Source: Azolla caroliniana
Lineage: Eukaryota > Polypodiophyta
DNA length: 64,000 nucleotides
NCBI GenBank assembly: GCA_043228905.1
Contig: JBHGNT010000011.1
Coordinates: 12,462,001-12,526,000, forward strand
Direction of reading: 5' to 3'
Shown here: positions 54,683-64,000 of the stretch, piece after piece
Layout: every line of letters begins with the position of its first letter
How positions within the stretch are numbered: position 1 is the first letter of the stretch
The notes under the pieces: model-generated
Databases searched by the model: none
What the model was told of the DNA's origin: nothing
What the model saw: the letters and a program-made list of their open reading frames with translations, nothing else
Translations under genes and position numbers: made by a program

Positions 54683-56835
54683 TGAAGCCCCCGGGTCAGT
54701 GCCCTTCGACGGAGACACGACGTAGAGAGTGTGGACCGGTAAGGAAGTGTCTTTCCGACATCTGAAGGTGTTCGGGTGTCTTGCTTACGTGCATGTTGCA
54801 AAGGACCGGAGAGCAAAGTTGGATCCAAAGTCCTGGCCTTGCATATTCCTCGGATACGACGACGATGAGTTTGGCTACCGAGTGTGGGATCCGGTCGACC
54901 AGAAGGTTTTCCGGAGTCGAGATATTATCTTCATGGAGGACAAAACCCTTGCAGATTGGGAGTCAGAGAAGAAGATAATGAACTCCGAGTCGAACGGTAA
55001 GGATCAGTTCGATGAGATACGGACCCGGCTAAGAGCCGGTTGAAACTCGAAGAACCGGCCGGTTACAGAGAGGAAACTGCACCGACCAAAGTAGAAGAAG
55101 AAGCAGAAACCGGAGCTGGCCAAGACCCCGAGGCCAAGACCCCGAATCGGATTCGGATGAAGAACAAACAGAGGAGCCGGTTGTTGAAAGCCAAGGACGC
55201 AAATATCCTCTCAAGGAGAGAAGGCCCCCTCGGAGATTTCTGGATGCAGAGCGCGTGCTGCTAACTGATGAGGGGGAGCCGGAAAGCTTTGAAGAAGCAA
55301 AGGAGTACACCCACAGCTGCAAGTGGTTGAGTGCCATGCAGGACAAGATGGATTCCCTGCATGAGAACCACACGTATGAACTGGTGGAGTTGCCAAAAGG
55401 AAAGCGGGCACTCTGGAATAAGTGGGTGTACAAGTTGAAACCGGGAGATGCTGACAACCCCCCAAGATACAACGCCAGGATTGTCGTGAAGGGGTTCCAG
55501 CAGAAGAAGGGAGTGGACTTCGACGAGATATTTGCCCCGGTAGTGAAGATGACTTCCATCCGGACGGTGCTGAGTATAGCGGCAAGCATGGACCTCGAGG
55601 TACAACAACTAGACGTGAAGACGGTGTTCCTTCACGACGACCTCGAAGAAGAGATCTACATGCAACAACCGAAAGGATTTGTGAAGAAAAGGGAATGAGC
55701 ACCTGCTGTGCTGGTTGAAGAAGAGCTTATACGGACTGAAGCAAGCTCCCTGGCAATGGTACCGGAAGTTTGACTCCTTCATGACCGATCAAGGGCCGAT
55801 CACTACGTATTTGTGAAGAAATTCGACGGAGGAGATTTCTTGATACTCCTATATGTGGATGATATGTTGATCGTCAGAAGAACCAAGGCAAGATCCGAAT
55901 GTTGAAGAAGGCTCTGAACCGGACCTTCTCAATGAAAGACTTGGGTCCGGCAAGGCAGATATTGGGAATAAACATCATCCGGGACAGGTCGAAGAAACTA
56001 TTGTGGTTGTCACATGAGAAGTATGTGACAAAGGTGCTTTAGCGGTTGAACATGTCGGATGCAAAACCAGTCGGATCGACACTTCTGGCAAACTACAAGC
56101 TATCCGGAAAGCAGAGTCCGAGGACAAAGGCAAAGAAGGCGGATATGATGAAGATACCATATTCCTCTACCGTCGGGAGCTTAATGTACGCAATGGTGTG
56201 TACCCGACCGGATATCGGATACGTAGTAGTAGTGAGCCAATTCATGAGCAATCCCAACAGAGAGCACTAGAACACAGTGAAGTGGATACTCCGGTACTTG
56301 AAAGACACCTCAAGTATGTGCCTCCGATTCGGCTCTGGTAAACCCCAACTTGACGATTTCAAAGACTCGGATATGTCGGATGATGCGGATACCAGCCGGT
56401 CAACATCCGGATATGTCATAACATATGCAGGGGGGGCTGTTTCGTGGCAGTCGAGGTTGCAGAAGACGGTTGCGTTGTCAACCACGGAAGCAGAGTACAT
56501 GGGAACTGTGGAAGCTGGCAAGGAAATATTATGGATGAAGGACTTCATCGGAGAGCTAGGGATCCGGCAAGAGGAATACTGGCTCTACTGCGATAGTCAA
56601 AGTGCCATCCACCTTGCAAAGAATGCGGCATACCATTCCAGAATGAAGCATATCCAGCGCAGATAGCATTGGATCCGGGAGCGAGTTGAAGATTGAGAGT
56701 TTGTGCTGCCGAAGATCCACACGGACGAGAACGGGTCGGACATGCTGACCAAAGTACTGACACCCGACAAGCTGGACACATGTCGGACGCGGATCGGGCT
56801 GACGAAACATCCCATGCCAGAGTGAAGGGGGAGAT
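54683..56835 (+). pseudogene. Older copia of the same family: integrase end to RNase H
   Basis: The 5' half is missing. Starts in the integrase C-terminus (SVPFDGDTT, VWTGKEVSFRHLKVFGCLAYV) and runs through a diverged acidic linker, RT (ELPKGKRALWNKWVYKLKPG, DVKTVFLHDDLEEEIYMQQP) and RNase H (KDSDMSDDADTSRSTSGY) to a polypurine tract (GTGAAGGGGGAGAT) before its LTR. Very similar to the young copia but with several frame changes (near 55030, 55690, 55790, 55880) and stops (56041, 56667). It is a dead older relative. Confidence 0.85.
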
Positions 56836-57240
56836 TGTTGGGATTTCGGTCCCTCCGGATGGGATCATGAGAACCGGATGATGAGTACCCGACAAGGAAG
56901 ACCCGGTGAGAACTGGATGATGCAGGCCCGGTGAGAACTTCTCACTGGATGAAGGGACATATAGGTAAATATGTTTCTGAGAGCCCATTGGGGCTATATT
57001 TGTAAATAGTCTTAATGTCATATTAGTATAAATATGATTAGGGCAAACACTTTATAGATGATGTTGGTCATTCTTTGTGTTGTTGTTGTAACTGTTGTAT
57101 ATATATAGAGAGAGAGATACAAACGAAGAGTGTGAGCACGAGGTCGTTGCCTCCGTGCCCCCTGTTGTATTCTTTTGACATAGTGATAGTTCGGAGTCTG
57201 TGGGCTCCCGTGGTTTTTCCCTCTCAGGGTTTTTCCACGT
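56836..57240 (+). repeat. 3' LTR of the older copia, interrupted by element C
   Basis: Begins TGTTGGGATTTCGGTCCCTCC like the young copia LTR and continues to ..GGGTTTTTCCACGT, where element C is inserted. After C the sequence ACGTTAACATCTTGTGTACTC (from 61424) continues the LTR as judged from the young LTR; its end beyond about 61470 is unclear. Confidence 0.8.
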
Positions 57241-57984
57241 TGTCGTAGTGTGAATCACACACTACGTGAAATGTGTAAAATACTATATCCGATTTAAAGT
57301 ACGTATAATAAATAAAATAAAATATTAAAAATAATTATTATGTGCATAGGGCAGGATTCAAACCCTGTACATCCACGTAGACAAACCCCAACCTTACCAT
57401 TGTACTAACTTATCCTAAATGTTCTAAATATAGATTTAATACGTATAAGACCTTTATTTACGCCTACCTTTATTAATAAGGTAAGTCATGCATTTTTTTA
57501 GAATGCGTGAATACTTTATTTATAAGAAAAAAATGTACACCAATGAAAAATGACTCGTGCACATCTAACGAGCATGAGCACTATATTTAGGAAATAAAAT
57601 CATAGTGTAAAAAGGCAACTCATGCACATTTAGTGTGCATGAACACTCTAGAAAAAGCATGAAGCTATGCTTAGCCTCTTCCATCCTTATATAAGGAGGA
57701 GAGAAAGATGTATGGGGGTTGTTGATTATTTTACAAGGATTTTGATCAATCTAATATATTCGTGGGATTCACGATTTTGTCCATCTACTTCTCTCTTACA
57801 TTCTAAGTATCAATTAATACACTATACTCGTGGGATTCACGAGTTTCATATCTTCCTTTAAATATTTCTCTTTCTTGCAATCCATTCATAAGGAGCCTTA
57901 TCTCATATTCTTCTTTCTCCTAGTCCAAAACCTCAGTGGTTCCCACCTGACTCATGCAACGATCCGGAGCCGAAAGGCACGACA
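57241..57984 (+). repeat. 5' LTR of element C
   Basis: TGTCGTAGTGTG..GGCACGACA. Starts with a 9-bp hairpin (CGTAGTGTG aatca CACACTACG). Contains two CTCGTGGGATTCACGAG-type hairpins and, on the minus strand, the tRNA-like module (A box TAGTACAATGG, 57397-57407; B box GGTTTGAATCC, 57354-57364; 32 nt between). Confidence 0.9.
57350..57420 (-). promoter_or_regulatory. tRNA-like module in the 5' LTR of element C
   Basis: The A-box motif fits in full and the B-box motif in 10 of 11, with the fixed 32-nt spacing. Antisense to gag, as in element B. The copy in the 3' LTR is at 60793-60846. Confidence 0.6.
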
Positions 57985-57988
57985 CAAG

Positions 57989-58004
57989 TGGTGAACCCGA
58001 CGTG
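57989..58004 (+). other. Primer binding site for tRNA-Trp, element C
   Basis: TGGTGAACCCGACGTG, 4 nt inside the LTR; identical to that of element B. Confidence 0.8.
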
Positions 58005-58007
58005 AAC

Positions 58008-59485
58008 ATGGTTGGCAAGGAAATGGAAAATCAACCGGAGGCTAACAACATGATGATGATGTTCGAGCGGATGCTTCAGGAACAACGTGCGATGTCGGAG
58101 ATAGCGGCCGCAGTAGAGTGGCTCGTGCAACGGATCGGGCAATTCAATGGAAAGGACGTTGTCGTGCCTTTCGGCTCCGGATCGTTGCGTGAGTCGGGTG
58201 GGAACCACAGAGGTCTTGGACTAGGAGAAAGAAGTTCGTGAGATAGAGATTAATTATGAGTAAATAGCAAAGAGAAAGATAAGAAACTCGTGAATCACAC
58301 GAGTATACTATGTTAATTGGTACTTAGGGTGTTAAGAGAGAAGTAGATGTATAAATCGTGAATCCCACGAATAAATTTTGTATTGATTAATACTTAATCC
58401 AAATAATCAACAACCCTTTACATATTTCTCTCCTCCTTATATAAGGAAAGAAGAGCTAAGCATGGCTTCATGTTTTTTTTTTAACAAAAAGTGTTCATGT
58501 CCACTAAATGTGCATGTGATGCTTTTTTATTTCCTAAGTATAGGGCTCATGCACGCTAGATGTGCATGAGTTATTTTTAGTGTCTCACGTTTTTCTTTTT
58601 CATATATTAAAAAAATACACGATTTACCTTTTAATAAAGGTATGCATAAATAAAGGTCTTATACATATTAAATCTATATTTAGAACACTTAAGATAAGTT
58701 AATGTAATGGTAAGGTTGGGGTTTGTCAATGTGGAGGTGTAGAGTTTGAATCACGCCCTGCGCAGTAGTGAGTATTTCCTTTCTTTTTACATTTATGTCT
58801 CTTTATCCGGCTCTTCCTTGCCGGTATGCCGTTTTCTTCCTTGCCGGTATGCCGTCTTTCCTCCTTGCCGGTATGCCGTTTTTCCTCCTTGCCGGTATGC
58901 CGTTTTCTTCCGGTTCTCACCGAGCACTCCATTCTCTACCCGGAGGGACAAAAATATAATTTCCACATAGTGTGCAACCTACACTACGACAACGTATCAC
59001 GCTATCTTCGGGACTACAAGGCAGAAATGCTACGATGCGGGATTTCGGAAGGACTGCAAGTGGCATCCTTCAACCGGGTGGCTACTGACGGGATTCAAGC
59101 AAGTATCCACGGGCTACGACAACAAAATCCGACGTGGGAAGCATTTGAAGAGGCGCTAAAGACCACGTTCGCTATCAAGGACTCCTCCAAGGCAACGCGG
59201 AGAGGATTCGAGGATTGGGTGGAAACGCCGGACAAGGGTATGAAGGTCCTCGATGTGTTTTCGGCATTCGAAAGTCGGTTCAGGAGGTTGTCTGCGAGAG
59301 ATCAATCTATCCTCGCAGTGGACAAAGTTATCATGTTCTTACGAGCCGTAGACGTCCGGGACTGGAAGGATCTTGGAGTGCTTCTAGAGGACACGAATAC
59401 CGAGAGTGGCCTCACCGAAACATGGGAAAGCGTGCGGGATATTGTCGCGCGATACACAAAGAGGGGGCAATGGCTTGCCAACTAA
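58008..59485 (+). pseudogene. Gag of element C, split by a solo LTR
   Basis: Starts at the ATG at 58008 (MVGKEMENQPEANN), reaches GQFNGKDV at 58159, is interrupted by a solo LTR of the same family, and continues at 58992 (SRYLRDYKAEMLRCG) to a TAA at 59483-59485. Without the insert it would be one gag frame matching A and B (SFNRVATDGIQ, WEAFEEALK, VIMFLRAVDVRDWK). Confidence 0.8.
58160..58991 (-). repeat. Solo LTR nested in gag of element C
   Basis: 832 bp, TGTCGTGCC..CTACGACA, opposite to C, flanked by ACGT (58156-58159 and 58992-58995). It has a degenerate tRNA-like module (58700-58710 and 58743-58753, again 32 nt apart) and a minisatellite of about 27 bp (CTTGCCGGTATGCCGTTTT, four units, 58811-58915). 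Frames across that minisatellite are not genes. Confidence 0.9.
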
Positions 59486-60480
59486 GAAAAGAGGGTTTCG
59501 GAACCGATTCCGAAACCAAGATCCGGATCGGAAGACCATCAACCGCGGGCTCGGGAAGCTATGCCCGAGAAGGGAATCGACGCAACTACGGTGGAGCAGT
59601 TGCTGAAGGAGATGGAGAACTAAAAATCGCGATGGTGAAGAAGTCGGATGACCGTCCCACAAGTTCCAAGTATATGGACCGTTGGTGCATATGGTGCGAT
59701 AGCACCGAACATGATCGGAGGGATTGCGACGAGCACAAGGAAGCGCTACGATGGGATCTTATCTACTACAAGGGAAATCAGATTCATTCGATGGACTCTC
59801 GGAAGCCGCTCCAACCGAACTTCCGAAAAGGCGGTATGAGGAAGGTCCTAGAGGAGGAAATAGCGGCGAAGAGCAATTACGCGACAACCGCGGGAATACG
59901 TGTCGGGGAGTCGTCGGGAGCAAAGGTGTCTTTTTGGCCAGAAGTGCTAGAAAACACCGAGAAAACCGACTCTAACGAGATCCGAAGCACCGTGGAAGGC
60001 ATCCGGGAAGCTACGGGATGGGAGTGCCGCGTCGATAAGAATAGCGTATACGCCCTATGTCAATTACATGAGGTGTATGTGGACGAGAAGCGGCGACGCA
60101 CGGAGGATGCGACTAGACCATCGAAGACACCGGAGAGCTGGAACTTTGACGGAAGAGGGAAAGGAAAATTGATTCTGACATTCAAACTCGCTTCGGGCAT
60201 CGAGCAACGGACGGACATAAAGAAAGTGTTCGAGGAGAGAATCCTTGACAGCTGAGTAGATTTTTCACTTCGGGAACTACTCGGAATAGCAAAAAAGGAG
60301 TTCCATGATCTTCTTGTGGATCTCGTAAAAAGAAAAAGACAAACTATAGAGGAAAATGCGTCGATGGTGAATGCAAATACCGTTCTGATGAACGACACCG
60401 AAGTGGAGGACGAGACTCCGAATTCCCACTATACAAAGCCACATTGGGTGCGTGCAACTACGGAGACTCCTGTCCGAATT
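59486..60480 (+). pseudogene. Zinc-knuckle and linker frame of element C
   Basis: After the gag stop, coding similarity to the second frame of element A goes on. The zinc knuckle CIWCDSTEHDRRDC is at 59686-59727, followed by FRKGGMRKVLEEE, ATGWECRVDKNSVYALC, a KKVFEERILDS block, and SLRELLGIAKKEFHD after a stop at 60253. A 1-nt deletion near 59618 shifts the frame. It ends at ..ATTETPVRI (near 60480), just before where element A has its protease, so the protease core is deleted. Confidence 0.75.
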
Positions 60481-60679
60481 GACCCTATGTGATCCTAAAC
60501 AAGACCGACAAGAAAGAGCAATCGGACGAAGATCGCGGTGATGCGGAAAGCGAAGAAAGTGGGTTACAACTCATAGTCGACTTAAGGGGAGAATTGGAGG
60601 AAGCTTCGGATGAAGGTGAATAGCAAGCATCGGGGACTTCGGCACATACCGGAGGATGTGCGGGTTCGGAGGGGGCGAG

Positions 60680-61423
60680 TGTCGTAGTGTGAATCACACA
60701 CTACGTGAAATGTGTAAAATACTATATCCGATTTAAAGTATGTATAATAAATAAAATAAAATATTAAAAATAATTATTACGTGCATAAGGCAGGATTCAA
60801 ACCCTATACATCCACGTAGACAAACCCCAACCTTACCATTGTACTAACTTATCCTAAATGTTCTAAATATAGATTTAATACGTATAAGACCTTTATTTAC
60901 GCCTACCTTTATTAATAAGGTAAGTCATGCATTTTTTTAGAATGCGTGAATACTTTATTTATAAGAAAAAAATGTACACCAATGAAAAATGACTCGTGCA
61001 CATCTAACGAGCATGAGCACTATATTTAGGAAATAAAATCATAGTGTAAAAAGGCAACTCATGCACATTTAGTGTGCATGAACACTCTAGAAAAAGCATG
61101 AAGCTATGCTTAGCCTCTTCCATCCTTATATAAGGAGGAGAGAAAGATGTATGGGGGTTGTTGATTATTTTACAAGGATTTTGATCAATCTAATATATTC
61201 GTGGGATTCACGATTTTGTCCATCTACTTCTCTCTTACATTCTAAGTATCAATTAATACACTATACTCGTGGGATTCACGAGTTTCATATCTTCCTTTAA
61301 ATATTTCTCTTTCTTGCAATCCATTCATAAGGAGCCTTATCTCATATTCTTCTTTCTCCTAGTCCAAAACCTCAGTGGTTCCCACCCGACTCATGCAACG
61401 ATCCGGAGCCGAAAGGCACGACA
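60680..61423 (+). repeat. 3' LTR of element C
   Basis: 744 bp, nearly identical to the 5' LTR. Followed by the ACGT duplication. Confidence 0.9.
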
Positions 61424-61436
61424 ACGTTAACATCTT

Positions 61437-62050
61437 GTGTACTCTCTTGTTTATAGTGTGTGTGCATATACTTGTATTTACCCCCATTCCCATTCTCGGT
61501 GTTTTTTATTCTAAATGACACGATCTGAGACTCAATTGTGGCCAAGTAATATTCCGCGTATTTCTCGTCATCTTCTGGAGAAGTATCCCCTCCCTCTTTG
61601 AGAATTTCCCGCACAAAATGATAATGAACATCGATGTGCTTTATACGTGCGTGAAGGACTTGGTTCTTTGCTAAATGAATAACACTCTAACTGTTAGAAT
61701 ACACATCAAGTTGTTTGTTACCAAGTCCCAAGTCTTTAAGCAGTCCATGAAGTTAGATTGCCTCCTTCACAGCCTCTGTAATTGCATATACTCTAGCTAT
61801 GTTGTAAACAAAGCCACTGTTGACTGCAAAGTAGACTTTCAACTAGTGAACAAATAGCCAGTTGTAGATCGTCGCTTATCCAAATCACCCGCATAGTCAG
61901 AATCACAATATCCAACTATGCATTGATCAAGTGATTTATCTTGATCAAATGTCAATCCAACATCCACTGTATTTTGAAGATACCACGGAATCCATTTCAC
62001 AGCTTGCCAATGACCCTTGCCCCGATAATGCATATACATGCTAACTATAC
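61437..62050 (-). pseudogene. Ty1/copia relic: RNase H end
   Basis: Minus-strand 3' end of a different copia: HWQAVKWIPWYLQNTVDVGL, CDSDYAGDLDKRRSTTGYLF (near 61880), then YSDS, HIDVHYHFVREILKEGG (to about 61590). Stops occur, for example near 61690. Its left end runs into the LTR sequence behind element C; its right end is cut by the LTR at 62071. Confidence 0.75.
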
Positions 62051-62070
62051 TAACAACTTGTGAACTATTT

Positions 62071-62488
62071 TGTTTTGGTTGAGCGGCAAGCTCAATCGGA
62101 GCCGGATCGGCTGAATAAGCCGGAGCCGGTAAGCGAGACGGATCGTGTGAAACGGATCGGTATGACGGTGAGCAACCGAACCCGCAAGCAGTGGAGGCTG
62201 GGTGCAATCCGTAACCGGAAGTCCAATCGAAAGCCTAGTATAGGATAGACTACTAGGTAGCTATAGTCTCGTAGTAAGTGTCAGATGCTTGTGTGAGCAT
62301 TGAAGTACATAGTACTTCTGTCAGTCCCAAGAGGACTTGTATAAATAGTGCTACTTAGCACAATGTGTATACAGAGTCTTGAAATAATTTTGAAATAGTG
62401 TTCTGCTCTCTCTGTCTCTCCTTCTCTCTCTCTCTCTCTTTGTGTTGTTCTTTGTTTTTTTACGCTTCCGCAAACACTCACGTTTACA
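62071..62488 (+). repeat. 5' LTR of a Ty1/copia element
   Basis: 418 bp, TGTTTTGGTTGAGC..CACTCACGTTTACA, directly before the primer site. Contains a (TC)n tract near 62415-62440. Confidence 0.8.
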
Positions 62489-62500
62489 TGGTATCAGAGC
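62489..62500 (+). other. Primer binding site, initiator tRNA-Met
   Basis: TGGTATCAGAGC directly after the LTR. Confidence 0.9.
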
Positions 62501-62582
62501 GCGAGGGTTGAGAACCTCTGCTGCAGACATTTACTCTTGAGAAGAAAACCCTAACAGGTCGAAAACAGACACAATAGAAGAC

Positions 62583-64000
62583 ATGGATAGAGGCATGGCT
62601 ACGTCGCTCCCGGTGGAGAAGCTCGACAAGAGCAACTATGCATCCTGGTCTTACAAGATGCACCAGTACGTGCTTGGACACGGGTACTGGAGTTATGTCG
62701 AAGGAGCGAATGATGCGGCGCCCGACTCGGCACACAGGGACTTCCCGGTATGGGAACAGGCGGCAAGCAGGGTGATGTACTGCTTCGCGTCCAGTGTCGG
62801 CGATCAACTGCTCAGCCACATCTGTGACGCCAAGACACCGAAGGATGCTTGGGGGAACCTGAAAAAGGTTTTCGCCGCAAGCACCACTGCCCGGAAGCTG
62901 CAACTCAGACAGGAGTTGAGCAATGTTCGATAGAAGAACATGTCCGTGGCAAACTACACGGGCCGGATAAAGGAGATCTGCGACTCGCTCGCCTCTATCA
63001 ATGTTACCGTAGAGGAAGATGAGATGGTGCAGGTATGTCTCGGAGGCCTGGCGTCCAAGTTCGGAGGATTCCGGACTGCGGTGTGTACAAGGGAGAATAC
63101 CCCCTCATTCTTCGACTTACAGTCGATGCTCCTTGTAGAGGAGAACCACGCCGGTGCATCTACCAGTGCATCCCCAGACAGCCGAATGGTGTACACGGGA
63201 ACGGATCGGCTCCATGGGCGTGGTGGAAGAGGTGCGTTGGCACGCAATGGAGGCGGCCGACAAGAGCAGGAACGGAGGCACTATGAGTGTGCCGACAGCA
63301 GTTCCGGGACTCCCACAAGCAGGGGGAGTCAAGGCGGTGCCGGAGGCCGGCAAGAGAAATCCGGTACGGAATGCTGGTACTGTGGCAAAAAAGGCCACAA
63401 GGAAAGCGAGTGCTGGAGAAAGCGTGCCGATTCGGACAAATCCGGATCCGGCAAGACCGGTAAGGATGGCCGACAAAACTCGCACTACGCAAATGGATCA
63501 GGAGGATCCGGAACCGGAAAGGCCGGTAAGGGGCCAACCTTGGTGATGAATCACAAGGCAAACTCAATGAAAAAGACCACTTCCAAAACGAAGGAAGTGT
63601 GGTATGTTGATTCTGGTGCGTCGAACCACATGACGAGCCACAAAGAGTGGTTCTCCCTTCTGGAGAAACCGGATCAACCAGGAGTAGTCGAAACCGGAGA
63701 CGACACTCCTCACCCAATCGTGCACGTCGGAGAAGTCCCTCTAAGCCACGTCGGACAGAAAGGGAAGCTGATGAACGTATTACACGTTCCGACAATCACG
63801 AAGAACCTGGTGTCCGTCGGTCAGATTGTCGACCAGGGGATGCAGGTGCGGTTTACGCACCTCGGGTGCTTCATTGAGGATGAGGGCGAAGTCATTGCGC
63901 AAGGGCGCAAAGACGGGAGGATGTTTATCCTCAACACCAATGACTTTGGCACCGCTCTGTTCACGAAACGACAGAAGGTTGAGTCAGACATCGACCTGTG
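62583..64000 (+). pseudogene. Ty1/copia gag-pol, 5' part, one nonsense codon
   Basis: Starts MDRGMATSLPVEKLDKSNY. The gag domain has FPVWEQAASRVMYCF and KTPKDAWGNLKKVFAAST. A TAG at 62931-62933 interrupts gag after QELSNVR; the same phase is then open to the window end with a zinc knuckle CWYCGKKGHKESEC (near 63390), protease VWYVDSGASNHMTSHKEW (near 63600-63650) and a pre-integrase region SVGQIVDQGMQVRF. Integrase, RT and RNase H lie beyond the window. Without the TAG the part seen would be open, so it is a fairly young copy. It belongs to the same clade as the relic at 17839-19643. Confidence 0.85.

Larger units (their letters stand above)
57241..61423 (+). mobile_element. Element C: gag and zinc-knuckle LTR element
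   Basis: Plus-strand element with 744-bp LTRs (57241-57984 and 60680-61423), tRNA-Trp primer site, gag broken by a solo LTR, a zinc-knuckle frame, and a polypurine tract (GGAGGGGGCGAG, 60668-60679). A 4-bp duplication ACGT flanks it (57237-57240 and 61424-61427). I saw about five differences between the two LTRs, all transitions, mostly at CpG/TpG sites, so the insertion is fairly recent. It lacks a protease core, reverse transcriptase and integrase. Confidence 0.85.

Overview
This window looks like nuclear DNA from a land plant with a repeat-rich genome. The evidence is split genes with GT-AG introns, Ty1/copia and LINE elements of plant type, primer sites complementary to plant initiator-Met and Trp tRNAs, and an interstitial block of the plant telomere repeat TTTAGGG. 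I found no host gene: almost everything recognisable is a transposable element, often one inside another. The exact lineage cannot be read from the sequence.

The backbone is two copies of one large DNA transposon. Copy 1 (about 4068-14066) has lost its left end and its transposase is decayed. Copy 2 (31665-54439) is complete from end to end, with 25-bp terminal inverted repeats and a putative 4-bp target duplication, but two LTR retrotransposons have inserted into it. Without them it would be about 11.7 kb. It carries three genes: a two-exon, 863-codon DDE transposase with an HGKG..DG signature (+), a 364-codon unknown protein (-), and a five-exon, 574-codon RING-finger protein (-). The RING gene is open in both copies with identical exon lengths. 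One intron of the transposase gene and one of the RING gene consist of a minisatellite built on the palindrome AGCTAATTAGCT, which also lies next to both ends of the element.

A second unusual system is a family of gag-type LTR elements with a tRNA-Trp primer site, ends TGTCGT..ACGACA and 4-bp target duplications: element A (1 to about 3265), element B (33241-38905), element C (57241-61423) and a solo LTR inside C. B carries only gag; A and C add a zinc knuckle, and A also a protease-like domain; no reverse transcriptase is seen. In B, C and the solo LTR the LTR contains, antisense to gag, a tRNA-like module whose A-box-like and B-box-like motifs are always exactly 32 nt apart, so the LTR may be transcribed by RNA polymerase III. 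One LTR of B has been amplified into four tandem units.

Layout: 1-3265 element A; 3290-4067 Ty3-like gag relic; 4068-14066 DNA transposon copy 1 with a solo copia LTR in it; 14067-15935 tRNA-like modules and a second gag relic; 15940-20056 two copia relics in opposite orientation; 20640-22760 LINE relics; 22761-28286 AT-rich DNA with a LINE tail and a MITE-like palindrome; 28287-31660 telomere repeat and TATG-type microsatellite; 31665-54439 transposon copy 2 containing element B and a young intact copia; 54683-57240 an older copia of the same family, with element C in its LTR; 61437-62050 copia relic; 62071-64000 the 5' part of another copia.
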